Shown here: piece by piece, positions 8,037-15,492 of the stretch
Layout: every line of letters starts with the position of its first letter
Position numbering within the stretch: position 1 is the stretch's first letter
DNA from: DAOTXS01 sp034435055
GTDB lineage: Bacteria > Chloroflexota > Anaerolineae > UBA4142
DNA: 64,000 bases
Reading direction: 5' to 3'
NCBI GenBank assembly: GCA_034435055.1
Contig: DAOTXS010000043.1
Location: 62,001 to 126,000, forward strand
Notes under the pieces: model-generated
Seen by the model: only the letters and a program-made list of their open reading frames with translations
Database searches by the model: none
What the model was told of the DNA's origin: nothing
Translations under genes and position numbers: made by a program

Positions 8037-8942
8037 TTATTTTCTTCCAACAATCTGCGCGTAAATCGCTTCCAATTCCTCTTCCGAATAAAAATGCAAA
8101 ACGATCTTGCCGCCTTTACGCGAACGAAACACTTGTACCTTTGTGCCGAGCGCGCGCCGAAAATCTTCTTCGAGCGCGCGCGTTGCCGCCGGCATTTCCG
8201 GCTCATCGCGTTTCGCGCGCGCCGCGCGCGCCATCGGTCGTCGGTCGTCGATCATCGGTCGGTCGTTGCTTCGCCGCGCGGCTTCTTCCGTTTGCCGCAC
8301 TGACAATCCTTGTTCGATCACTTGACGCAATAATTGCTTTTGTTGTTTCTCGTCCTCGACGGTCAGAATCGCGCGCGCGTGTCCTTCACTGATCGATTCA
8401 TCCGCGAGCGCGGATTGAATCTCGGTGGGCAGTTTGAGCAAGCGCAACGCGTTCGCAATCGTCGTGCGATTCTTGCCGATTTTCGACGCGACTTGTTCCT
8501 GAGTCAAACCGAAATCGGTCATCAATTGCCGGTACGCGTTCGCTTCTTCCAGCACATTCAAATCGGCGCGCTGAATATTTTCGACAAGTGCGAGTTCGAG
8601 CATTTCTTGTGGCGTTGCACCGCGCACGATGACCGGCACGTTCGCGAGTCCGGCAAGTTTCGCCGCACTCCACCGTCGCTCGCCGGCGATGAGTTGATAA
8701 CGTGGTGCAAGTTCGGTTGAATCCGGCGCAGGCGTAACGATGAGCGGCTGAATCAAACCGTGCTCACGAATCGATTCCGCAAGTTCGCGCAAGGTATCCG
8801 GATCGATTTTGTGGCGCGGCTGGCGCGGGTTGGGCGAAATCGCCGCGACCGGAACTTGTCTGACGCCGGTCGTTACCGCCGATGGTTGGCTTGGCGGAAT
8901 GAGTGCGCCCAGTCCGCGACCGAGACCGTGTTTGGGTGGCAT
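8037..8942 (-). CDS. parB: ParB/Spo0J chromosome partition protein
   Basis: The protein has 301 residues. It has the N-terminal GLGRGLGALIP motif, the CTP-binding segment with IAGERRWSAAKLAG, a helix-turn-helix (LTQEQVASKIGKNRTTIANALRLL), and a C-terminal dimerisation domain (from about 255). The start is one base after the parA stop (TGATATG), as in the usual parAB operon. The linker at about 226-238 (SNDRPMIDDRRPM) is translated from a dispersed GACCGATG-word repeat, which suggests an in-frame insertion. ParB spreads from parS sites and works with ParA in chromosome segregation. Confidence 0.95.
   Translation of the reverse strand: MPPKHGLGRGLGALIPPSQPSAVTTGVRQVPVAAISPNPRQPRHKIDPDTLRELAESIREHGLIQPLIVTPAPDSTELAPRYQLIAGERRWSAAKLAGLANVPVIVRGATPQEMLELALVENIQRADLNVLEEANAYRQLMTDFGLTQEQVASKIGKNRTTIANALRLLKLPTEIQSALADESISEGHARAILTVEDEKQQKQLLRQVIEQGLSVRQTEEAARRSNDRPMIDDRRPMARAARAKRDEPEMPAATRALEEDFRRALGTKVQVFRSRKGGKIVLHFYSEEELEAIYAQIVGRK
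8231..8267. repeat. GACCGA/GATCGACGACC word repeat inside parB
   Basis: The stretch is built of the words GACCGACC, GATGATCG and ACGACCGACG, and is translated in frame in the linker before the ParB C-terminal domain. It belongs to the same word family as the repeats at 8954-8999 and 10668-10709. Confidence 0.65.
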
Positions 8943-8943
8943 A

Positions 8944-9759
8944 TCAACTCCTTGACGGAAGACCGATGACCGAAGACGGAGATTGGGATTCCGTCTTCCT
9001 TTCGCGTTCTAGCAATTCAGCGGTCAGCGCCTCGTACGCTTGCGCGCCGCGTGATTTGGGATCGAACGAGACGAGCGGCTCGCCGTAACTTGGCGCTTCG
9101 GCGACGCGCACACTGCGCGGAATGACGTTTTTGAAAATCAAACTGGGAAAATGCTTGGCGACTTCTTCGACGACTTGCAACGCGAGATGCGTGCGTGAAT
9201 CGTACATCGTCATCACCATTCCAGCGACCCGCAGACGCGAATTCAAACTTTTCTGCACCAGTTGAATCGTGTGCAACAGTTGCGACAAACCTTCGAGCGC
9301 GAGATATTCGCATTGAATCGGAATGATGACTGCATCGGCGGCAACGAGTGCGTTGATGGTCAGCAAACCGAGCGACGGCGGCGCGTCGATCAAAATGTAA
9401 TCGTAACGATTCGCAATCGCCGCAAGTGATTGCGCGAGCAAATATTCGCGTCGGTTGACGGCAACCAATTCGACTTCTGCGCCGGCGAGCGCAGATGACG
9501 ACGGAACCAAATCGAGGTGTAAGCGTTTGGTCAACGTGACGATTTGTTCCAACGGCGTTTCGTCGACGAGCGCGTGATAAATCGAAAAGAGCGCGCCGGA
9601 GCGATCCACGCCGAGTGACGAAGTGGCATTCGCTTGTGGATCGATGTCGACGAGCAAAACCCGATTCTCGCGTACAGCGAGATTCGCGGCGAGGTTGACT
9701 GCCGTCGTCGTTTTACCGACGCCGCCTTTTTGATTGGCGAAAGTGTAGATGGTGGTCAT
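8944..9759 (-). CDS. parA: ParA/Soj chromosome partition ATPase
   Basis: The protein has about 271 residues from the chosen start. It has a deviant Walker A motif (QKGGVGKTTT), DIDPQAN, and LIDAPPSLG. The start at 9759 (MTTIYTFANQ) fits the family N-terminus; GTG and ATG codons 8 and 7 codons upstream are alternatives, and no ribosome site is clear. The last 17 or so residues (TESQSPSSVIGLPSRS) are translated from a dispersed repeat and are not conserved-looking. ParA binds DNA non-specifically and moves ParB-parS complexes. Confidence 0.93.
   Translation of the reverse strand: MTTIYTFANQKGGVGKTTTAVNLAANLAVRENRVLLVDIDPQANATSSLGVDRSGALFSIYHALVDETPLEQIVTLTKRLHLDLVPSSSALAGAEVELVAVNRREYLLAQSLAAIANRYDYILIDAPPSLGLLTINALVAADAVIIPIQCEYLALEGLSQLLHTIQLVQKSLNSRLRVAGMVMTMYDSRTHLALQVVEEVAKHFPSLIFKNVIPRSVRVAEAPSYGEPLVSFDPKSRGAQAYEALTAELLERERKTESQSPSSVIGLPSRS
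8954..8999. repeat. ACCGATGACCGAAGACGG word hairpin in the parA 3' end
   Basis: GACGGAAGACCGATGACCG and its continuation pair partly with the downstream CCGTCTTCC. The whole repeat lies inside the reading frame of parA and supplies its C-terminal tail. Confidence 0.7.
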
Positions 9760-9771
9760 TGTCGAAAGTTG

Positions 9772-9817
9772 TTCACGCATCACGGATTACCGAGAACGTG
9801 ATATGTGATGTGTGAAA
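9772..9817. repeat. Short imperfect hairpin repeat at the parA start
   Basis: TTCACGCATCAC (9772-9783) pairs with GTGATGTGTGAA (9804-9815). It covers the upstream region and alternative starts of parA. The words resemble the other dispersed hairpins. Confidence 0.55.
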
Positions 9818-9819
9818 AT

Positions 9820-10653
9820 CTAGAACGTCAGCGTCTGCACCAACCGCTCTTCCACTTGTGCGCGCGTGGGAATCCCGGTGATACCCGGCGCTTCGACACA
9901 GAAGGATGCGGTCGCGTTTGCAAAGCGCGCCGCTTCGAATGGACTCCCGATTTCTTGCAAGCGAATCAAGAACGCGCCGGCAAACACATCGCCTGCGCCG
10001 GTGGGATCAACTTCGCGCGCGGGAAAGCCGGGAATGTGTCTTGAAATTCCATCGGCAAAAACTGTGCAACCTTTGGGTCCTTGCGTCATCACGGCAATCC
10101 GCGTCATTCGAATATACTCATCCATCAGTTCTACATCGCCGGCAAGGTCTTCTTCGCTCAAGACCAACACATCGACGTGCGGTAGAATCTCTGCCGCTTC
10201 CAGCCATGGGCGCATCCGCACACGTTTGGTTTCGTCCCATTCGCGGAGCCAGCCCTGCGGCGTTACGCCGACGAGCGCGCTGGGAAATAGTTTTGCAAAA
10301 CGTGCATCGATTTCGCGCGCGAGCGGACCCAGATGCACAATCGGCGATTGCATCCACGCGGCGGGCACATCTCCCGGTTGAATATCCTCCGCGCGCGCGA
10401 GCAAAAATTGTTTGCGATGTCCGTCGTGATAAACGTTGTGGAACGTGGTCGTCTGCGGTGAATCGACACGATGCACGTGGATGCCGCGCAAAACCTCCGG
10501 CAAAACAAAATCGGGGGCAAGCCGAGTAACAATGCCCGGCGTGCGCCCCAGATTGCGTGCGGTGATGCCCATATACGTCGCCGTGCCGCCGGGAACAAAT
10601 CCGTTGGGCACAACATCTTGCACGATGTGACCGATGATGAGAAAGTCAATCAT
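9820..10653 (-). CDS. PfkB/ribokinase-family sugar or nucleoside kinase
   Basis: The protein has about 277 residues with the PfkB signature DPTGAGDVFAGAF (Asp base and anion hole), an N-terminal IIGHIVQDVVP segment, and VPGGTATYMG, where the GG pair normally contacts the substrate. It is slightly short for the family (about 300). The substrate cannot be assigned. The start at 10653 or 10662 is uncertain; the upstream region is repeat DNA with no ribosome site. It lies between khpB and parA in the same direction. Confidence 0.82.
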   Translation of the reverse strand: MIDFLIIGHIVQDVVPNGFVPGGTATYMGITARNLGRTPGIVTRLAPDFVLPEVLRGIHVHRVDSPQTTTFHNVYHDGHRKQFLLARAEDIQPGDVPAAWMQSPIVHLGPLAREIDARFAKLFPSALVGVTPQGWLREWDETKRVRMRPWLEAAEILPHVDVLVLSEEDLAGDVELMDEYIRMTRIAVMTQGPKGCTVFADGISRHIPGFPAREVDPTGAGDVFAGAFLIRLQEIGSPFEAARFANATASFCVEAPGITGIPTRAQVEERLVQTLTF

Positions 10654-10667
10654 GGCAATCATCGGAC

Positions 10668-10709
10668 GGAGGCAAAATGCTTTCGGTCTTCCGTCCTTGG
10701 TCGTCCGTC
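10668..10709. repeat. GGACGG/CCGTCC word hairpin between khpB and the PfkB gene
   Basis: Repeated words CGGACGGAGG, GGTCTTCCGTCC and GGTCGTCCGTC form an imperfect hairpin. The same word family occurs in parA and parB. It touches the stop of khpB. Confidence 0.65.
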
Positions 10710-11355
10710 ATTTGTGTAGAATCATCACGCGCCGATGTTCGCCCTCGCCGATGCTGTTCGTGCGGACGCTGGGATGATCGCGCAAAGTCAGATGAATAAT
10801 GCGGCGTTCGTTCGGCGGCATCGCTTCGAGTGTAATTGGCTGGCGGTTCGCTTCCACGCGCTCCGCCATGCGTTTGGCGAGTTCGCGCAGAACGCGCTCG
10901 CGCCGCGTACGATATCCTTCGACATCGACCGAAAGTTTCGCTTGCTTGCCGGTTTTCTGCGAAACCATCAAGCGCATCACATATTCCAGATCGCGCAACG
11001 TCTCGCCGCGCCGACCGATCAACATGCCCAAATCATCGCCGATGATGTTGAGGATGAACGCGTTCGGCGATTCGGCCATATCATCGGGCATTGATTCCAC
11101 GCGCGCGCGAATGCCCATTCGTTGCAAAAGCGTTTCGAGCATTTGACTTGCCATTGCCGCAGGGTCATCTATGTTCGATTGATCGACCAGCATCGGTGTC
11201 AGGCGCACGATTGCCTCTTCGCCGCCGAGTCCCAGGATGCCGCGCGATGCTTCGCGCACAATTTCGATCTTGACCGCGTCGCGGTTGACTCCCAGTTCGG
11301 CAAGTCCTTTGGCAATGGCTTCTTCAACGGTCTTGGCTGAAAACTCTGGCGACAT
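10708..11355 (-). CDS. khpB: Jag/KhpB RNA-binding protein (KH-R3H)
   Basis: The protein has 215 residues. It has an N-terminal Jag_N domain (TVEEAIAKGLAELG, then GILGLGGEEA), a KH domain with IGRRGETLRDLEYVMRLM in place of the usual GxxG loop, and a C-terminal R3H domain (VEANRQPITLEAMPPNERRIIHL). The longer upstream frame is rejected because the start ATG at 11355 overlaps the yidC stop (TAATG), as is common in this operon. KhpB binds RNA and often works with KhpA; it is linked to cell division and elongation in Firmicutes. Confidence 0.92.
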   Translation of the reverse strand: MSPEFSAKTVEEAIAKGLAELGVNRDAVKIEIVREASRGILGLGGEEAIVRLTPMLVDQSNIDDPAAMASQMLETLLQRMGIRARVESMPDDMAESPNAFILNIIGDDLGMLIGRRGETLRDLEYVMRLMVSQKTGKQAKLSVDVEGYRTRRERVLRELAKRMAERVEANRQPITLEAMPPNERRIIHLTLRDHPSVRTNSIGEGEHRRVMILHK

Positions 11356-12152
11356 TATTTCTTTCCTTTGCTGGCGGTCGCAGGCGCAAACGGCGTGCCA
11401 TCGAGCAACGTGCCCCAGCCGCTGGTCAGGTACTGTTGAATAATGCCGATGACGTTGAACACAATCCAATATAACGACAGACCGATGGGAAAGGAGAGCG
11501 AGATGTACCCGATGAAGAGCGGCATCATCAATTGCATCGATTGATTCATCTGCGCGGCTTGCGGGTCGGCTTGCGGCACCGTCATCATTTTTTGCTGAAT
11601 CCACGTTGTCGCCAGAACAAGCGCGGGCACGAGATAACCCAAGCCGTCCGGATTGCCGGCAAGATTCATCCCGATAAAGTTGCTATCGACCGGCACGGCG
11701 GTTGCAAGTTGCGGCAAAAAGTTATACAGGTGCTTGGCAAGTTGCATCAATTGTTCCGGTTGCGCGCCCAACGCATTCGTAATCGATTGATATAAACCGA
11801 TCATCACGGGCCACGGGATCAGCGCGGGCAGACAACCGCCCAACGGATTGACGCCGGCGGCTTGGTACATTTTCATCTGTTCTTGCGCCAGCCGCTCGCG
11901 ATCTTTGGCGTACTTTTTCTGCATCTCCGCCCATTCTTTACTCTTCATCAACTCTTGCTGTTTCTTCATCGCTTTTTGCGATTGCGAATAAAACGGCAAA
12001 GTTACGATGCGCACCAAAATCGTAAAGATGATGATGGCGATGCCGAACGCGCCGGGAATCGAAAATTGTTTGAGGAGTGCGTAAATCCCCATCAAGATAT
12101 TCATCATCGGGTTGATGATCAACCCATTCCACGCAGGCAAAAGAAAATCCAT
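11355..12152 (-). CDS. yidC: YidC/Oxa1/SpoIIIJ membrane protein insertase
   Basis: The protein has 265 residues and is the short (Gram-positive-like) form without the large periplasmic domain. There are hydrophobic segments near residues 30-55, 95-120 and 175-200, the typical QSQKAMKKQQELMKSKEWAEMQKKY segment (split here as QSQKAMKKQQELM and KSKEWAEMQKKY) in the cytoplasmic loop, and GGCLPALIPWPVMIGLY. A positively charged Arg is expected in the first helix region (LVRIVTLPF). It inserts proteins into the membrane alone or with Sec. Confidence 0.94.
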   Translation of the reverse strand: MDFLLPAWNGLIINPMMNILMGIYALLKQFSIPGAFGIAIIIFTILVRIVTLPFYSQSQKAMKKQQELMKSKEWAEMQKKYAKDRERLAQEQMKMYQAAGVNPLGGCLPALIPWPVMIGLYQSITNALGAQPEQLMQLAKHLYNFLPQLATAVPVDSNFIGMNLAGNPDGLGYLVPALVLATTWIQQKMMTVPQADPQAAQMNQSMQLMMPLFIGYISLSFPIGLSLYWIVFNVIGIIQQYLTSGWGTLLDGTPFAPATASKGKK

Positions 12153-12164
12153 CGATCCAAACTC

Positions 12165-13262
12165 CTATTTCACCGAACCGGGAATCGGCGTTACCAATTT
12201 CGTCTCGCTGGTATTCAACGCCCATTTGCCTTGCCCGGTTACCGCATCGAGCGCGTAGAGCAAGTGGTCGTACGATTGGGCATAGACCACGCCGCCCGCG
12301 ACGGTTGTCGCGCCAAGTACGCGACTATTCGTCGTGCGCACCCACTTGGCTTGGCCGGTCGATGCATCGACCGCGTAGATTTTGAAATCGTCCGAGCCAA
12401 AGTACAGCACATTGTTATCCACGACGATGGGCGAACGTACCGCGTCGCCGGCTTTGAAGGGCACATTCCATTTCAATTTGCCGCCGTTGACATCAAGCGC
12501 GTAAACCGAGCCGTCGAGTGCGCCAAAGTACACGACGTTATTTACGACGGTGGGATTCGACCAGACCCAGTTGCTCGCGTCGAATTCCCATTTCTTGTTG
12601 CCGTTCGTATCGAGCGCGAAGAATTTGGACAAGCCGGCGATAAAAACCATTCCACCGACGACGGCCGGTTTCGTCGTGATAATTCCTCCCGCATCGAATT
12701 GCCATTGCTTTGCGCCCGTCGCGGCATCGAGCGCGTACAGTTTGTGATCCATCGATGCGGCATACAACGTGCTTCCCTCGAGCGTTGGGTCTGCCCAGTT
12801 TTCCGCTTCGGTTGGAAATTCCCATTTCTTTACGCCCGTCGCGGCATCGAGCGCGAAGATTTTTTTGCTGTTCGAGCCAAAGTACACCGCACCGTTGCCG
12901 ACGACTGGACTCGACACAATCGGCGCGCCGGCATCAAATTCCCATTTCTTGTCGCCGGTGCCGGCGTTCAACGCGTACAATCGCCGGTCGAATGCACCAA
13001 CGTAGAGCGTGTGATTGACAATTGCCGGGGTGCCGTAGACGGCGGTTAGCGTACTGTCTTTGGGAAATTGCCACAGCACTTTGCCATCCGCAGAATTGAC
13101 TGCCATTACTTTGCCGCCGGTCGTACCCAAGTATACGGTTTGATCGACGACGCGCACACTAGACCAACCGGTGGGCGGCAGTCCGCCGCAACCCACCAAG
13201 AGAAACGCGGCGGCGAGAATCGCGAAAAGCGTCAACGCCGACCGCGTGGTTTTCAACGTCAT
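12165..13262 (-). CDS. PQQ-like beta-propeller lipoprotein
   Basis: The protein has 365 residues. It has a signal peptide with lipobox LLVGCGG (about 21-27) and then seven or eight repeats of about 40 residues with the pattern LYALDAATGxKKWEF, typical of PQQ/BamB-like propellers. The repeats predict a secreted lipid-anchored protein that binds other proteins or peptidoglycan. It lies inside the rpmH-rnpA-yidD-yidC-khpB block between yidD and yidC, which is not the usual order; by position it may serve membrane-protein assembly, but that is inference. Confidence 0.85.
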   Translation of the reverse strand: MTLKTTRSALTLFAILAAAFLLVGCGGLPPTGWSSVRVVDQTVYLGTTGGKVMAVNSADGKVLWQFPKDSTLTAVYGTPAIVNHTLYVGAFDRRLYALNAGTGDKKWEFDAGAPIVSSPVVGNGAVYFGSNSKKIFALDAATGVKKWEFPTEAENWADPTLEGSTLYAASMDHKLYALDAATGAKQWQFDAGGIITTKPAVVGGMVFIAGLSKFFALDTNGNKKWEFDASNWVWSNPTVVNNVVYFGALDGSVYALDVNGGKLKWNVPFKAGDAVRSPIVVDNNVLYFGSDDFKIYAVDASTGQAKWVRTTNSRVLGATTVAGGVVYAQSYDHLLYALDAVTGQGKWALNTSETKLVTPIPGSVK

Positions 13263-13285
13263 TAAATCATTGCCTCCAAGTCCGG

Positions 13286-13351
13286 GTTTAACGTTTCAAA
13301 GTTCAAGGTTCAAAGGCAGACCCTTAAACCTTCAACTCTGAAACTGTAAAC
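13286..13351. repeat. GTTTCAAAGTTCAAGGTT word hairpin
   Basis: The left arm (about 13286-13315) and right arm (13326-13351) form an imperfect inverted repeat between the propeller gene and yidD, made of TTCAAAG/TTCAAGG words. Confidence 0.7.
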
Positions 13352-13567
13352 TCAATCGTAAGGAACCGGATCGTAACCGCCGGGATTGAACGGCTGGCAA
13401 CGCAGAATCCGTTTGATGGCAAGCCAACCGCCTTTGACGATGCCAAAATGCATGATTGCTTCAACACCGTACTGCGAACACGATGGCACAAAGCGACAGC
13501 TAGGCGGCAGAAGCGGCGAGAGCAATCGCTGATAGAATCGAATCAGACCTAGCGCGAGAAATTTCAT
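13352..13567 (-). CDS. yidD: YidD membrane protein insertion factor
   Basis: The protein has 71 residues with the typical IRFYQRLLSPLLPPSCRFVP, CSQYGVEAIMHFG and GGWLAIKRILRCQPFNPGGYD pattern, including the conserved cysteines. It overlaps the end of rnpA by four bases, as in most bacteria. It assists YidC-dependent insertion at the membrane. Confidence 0.95.
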   Translation of the reverse strand: MKFLALGLIRFYQRLLSPLLPPSCRFVPSCSQYGVEAIMHFGIVKGGWLAIKRILRCQPFNPGGYDPVPYD

Positions 13568-13902
13568 AGCGTCGATACAAGTTGCGCGCGTTGTAACAGC
13601 GAGTCGATAGCGGCAACGATGGTTTGGAAATCGGCCTTCGCCGTATTACCGCGCGCAATCAGAATAATGTCCCAGCCCGGGGAAATTGCCGGCAGACGCT
13701 TGCGAACCGCTTCGCGCATCCAGCGTTTGACCCGATTGCGCGCCGCCGCCTTGCCGACTTTTTTCCCCGCGACGAATCCAAACCGACACTGGCTCATTCC
13801 GTTTGCGCTGGCTCGCAGGATGACCAGCGGGTGCGAGTACGACGTGCCGTCGTCCCAGACGCGCTGAAAATCGTCGCGGCGCAAACTGAATGAACGATTC
13901 AC
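13564..13902 (-). CDS. rnpA: Ribonuclease P protein component
   Basis: The protein has 112 residues, starts at GTG, and has the RNase P protein signature AAARNRVKRWMREAVRKRLP (about 53-72), where the RNR motif binds the RNase P RNA. The N-terminus (LRRDDFQRVWDDG) also fits. It processes the 5' ends of tRNAs. It is three bases after rpmH and overlaps yidD. Confidence 0.96.
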   Translation of the reverse strand: MNRSFSLRRDDFQRVWDDGTSYSHPLVILRASANGMSQCRFGFVAGKKVGKAAARNRVKRWMREAVRKRLPAISPGWDIILIARGNTAKADFQTIVAAIDSLLQRAQLVSTL

Positions 13903-13904
13903 AT

Positions 13905-14072
13905 TTATTTCTGTTTCAAACCCGAACGGGTTTTGCCCACGGTGAGACGCTTGCGTCCGCGTTGGCGGCGCGCGGCGATCACTTTGCGACCGCCTTTGGT
14001 TTGCATCCGTTGCAAGAAACCGTGTGTACGGGTGCGTTTTTTTCGTTTGGGTTGATATACTCGCTTGACCAC
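13905..14072 (-). CDS. rpmH: Ribosomal protein L34
   Basis: The protein has 55 residues and reads VKRVYQPKRKKRTRTHGFL, then RMQTKGGRKVIAARRQRGRK, then RLTV, which is L34. The start is GTG at 14072, with AAGGAG five bases upstream (14083-14078). It is longer than the usual 44-46 residues owing to a C-terminal extension (GKTRSGLKQK). Confidence 0.96.
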   Translation of the reverse strand: MVKRVYQPKRKKRTRTHGFLQRMQTKGGRKVIAARRQRGRKRLTVGKTRSGLKQK

Positions 14073-14104
14073 GACCACTCCTTGATTGAAAGATAGCGGC
14101 GCGT

Positions 14105-14132
14105 ATTATAGCAGAAACCGGCGAAATGACAA
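14105..14132 (-). promoter_or_regulatory. Promoter of the rpmH operon
   Basis: Minus strand: TTGTCA (14132-14127), 16-base spacer, TGC and TATAAT (14110-14105). It should drive the leftward rpmH-to-khpB genes and possibly further. Confidence 0.75.
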
Positions 14133-14244
14133 ATTGATTGACGGTTACAGTTTGTCAAGTCCGATGGAACCGTCTTTCAAACTACCCAAGCGCGATGCGA
14201 CTTTGCTCCCCCTCGCAATGATAATCCGCAATGTCAATGATTCA

Positions 14245-14253
14245 TGCTATAAT
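14245..14253 (+). promoter_or_regulatory. Extended -10 promoter of the AlaX-like gene
   Basis: TGCTATAAT at 14245-14253, 27 bases before the ATG and followed by a GGAG ribosome site. It diverges from the rpmH promoter; the 208 bases between the two genes hold no DnaA-box cluster. Confidence 0.7.
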
Positions 14254-14280
14254 TGCGCGCGAATCACACGGAGAAAACTT

Positions 14281-15492
14281 ATGCCGACCGAATTGGCTTT
14301 TCACAGCGATCCATTTTGTTGGGAGTTTGACGCGGAGATCATCGACCAGAAATTTTTGCCCGATGGTCGCCTTGGCGTCGTCTTGCCGAAAACTTTTTTC
14401 TATCCGACCGGCGGCGGACAAGAACACGATACTGGGACGCTCGGTGAGGCGCGCGTAACCGACGTGCTGATTGATGACGATGGGGTGGTTACGCACGTTG
14501 TCGACCGGCAAGTGGCTGGCGTCGTGCGCGCAACAATCGATGGCAAGCGACGCTTGGCGTTTATGCAACATCACTCGGGTCAGCATTTGCTCAGCGCGGC
14601 AATTCTCGACGCGCAAAGCATCGAAAGCATTTCGGCGAACATCAATATCGACAATCCATCGACGATCGACCTCGATACGAACCACGACATCGATCTCACG
14701 CCGAGCGAAAACCGCGCCAACGAAATCATTTTCCAAGACCGCGCAATCAAAACGTACGTCGTCGATGAAACGATGATTCACACGCTCCCGCTTCGCCGCC
14801 CGCCCAAAGTCAGCGGTGCGATTCGCATCATCGAAATCGATGGGTTCGATTATTCCGCGTGCGGCGGAACGCACTGCACACGTACCGGGATGATTGGCAT
14901 CATCAAAATCATCAAGACGGAACACGTCAATAAAAAATTGCGCGTGCATTTTCTCTGCGGCGAGCGCGCGCTAAAATATTTTCAAACCACGCACAACCTC
15001 GTTACCAACGTCGCGCGGCAATTGGACACCAGTCCGGAAGGAATTTGGGGTGCGATAGAAAAACAAAATGAAACAGCGCGCGCGCTGCAAAAGGAGTTGC
15101 AAGAACTGCGCGAAATCAAGTTGAGCATCGAAGCGAAACGGCTTGCCGCACAAGCGGAAACGTTCGAGGGAATCAAATTGATTGCCGTGTCGTTCCGCAA
15201 TCGATCGGTACAAGAGTTGCGCGCGTTGGGAATGCAATTGCAGAACGAGCCAGGTTTGGTCGCCGTGTTCGCATCGTACGATGGCGCAAAGGTCAGCGTC
15301 GTGGTTTCAGCCGCGGCGGACGCGCGCGTGAACGCGAATGATTTAATTCGCAAACTGCTCGCGGATATCAACGGGCGCGGCGGCGGCGACGCGCGCATCG
15401 CGCAAGGCGGCGGCACGGCAAACGAAGAACAATTTGCCGGCATTTTAGCGAAGGTGCGCGTGACAATCCGGGAACGATGGAGCGAATTATGA
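14281..15492 (+). CDS. AlaX-like alanyl-tRNA editing protein with DHHA1 tail
   Basis: The protein has 403 residues. It matches the editing domain of alanyl-tRNA synthetase: YPTGGGQEHD, FMQHHSGQHLLSAA (HxxxH motif) and CGGTHC, which bind zinc. Residues about 250-403 are a coiled-coil plus DHHA1 domain with GGGDARIAQGGG. There is no aminoacylation domain, so it should clear Ser or Gly from mischarged tRNA-Ala in trans (AlaX-L type). The start at 14281 follows GGAG; the next gene overlaps by ATGA. Confidence 0.88.
   Translation: MPTELAFHSDPFCWEFDAEIIDQKFLPDGRLGVVLPKTFFYPTGGGQEHDTGTLGEARVTDVLIDDDGVVTHVVDRQVAGVVRATIDGKRRLAFMQHHSGQHLLSAAILDAQSIESISANINIDNPSTIDLDTNHDIDLTPSENRANEIIFQDRAIKTYVVDETMIHTLPLRRPPKVSGAIRIIEIDGFDYSACGGTHCTRTGMIGIIKIIKTEHVNKKLRVHFLCGERALKYFQTTHNLVTNVARQLDTSPEGIWGAIEKQNETARALQKELQELREIKLSIEAKRLAAQAETFEGIKLIAVSFRNRSVQELRALGMQLQNEPGLVAVFASYDGAKVSVVVSAAADARVNANDLIRKLLADINGRGGGDARIAQGGGTANEEQFAGILAKVRVTIRERWSEL

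Noticed and set aside
10431..10470. A parS-like site near the par genes
   Set aside because: The sequence differs from TGTTTCACGTGAAACA at too many positions and lacks the palindrome.
11862..13049. A 395-residue open frame opposite the propeller and yidC genes
   Set aside because: It is rich in Arg and His in the way of an antisense shadow of a GC-rich gene, and both genes opposite are well supported.
14073..14280. Possible replication origin next to rpmH
   Set aside because: No DnaA-box (TTATCCACA-like) cluster or AT-rich unwinding region was seen; the two promoters explain the region.
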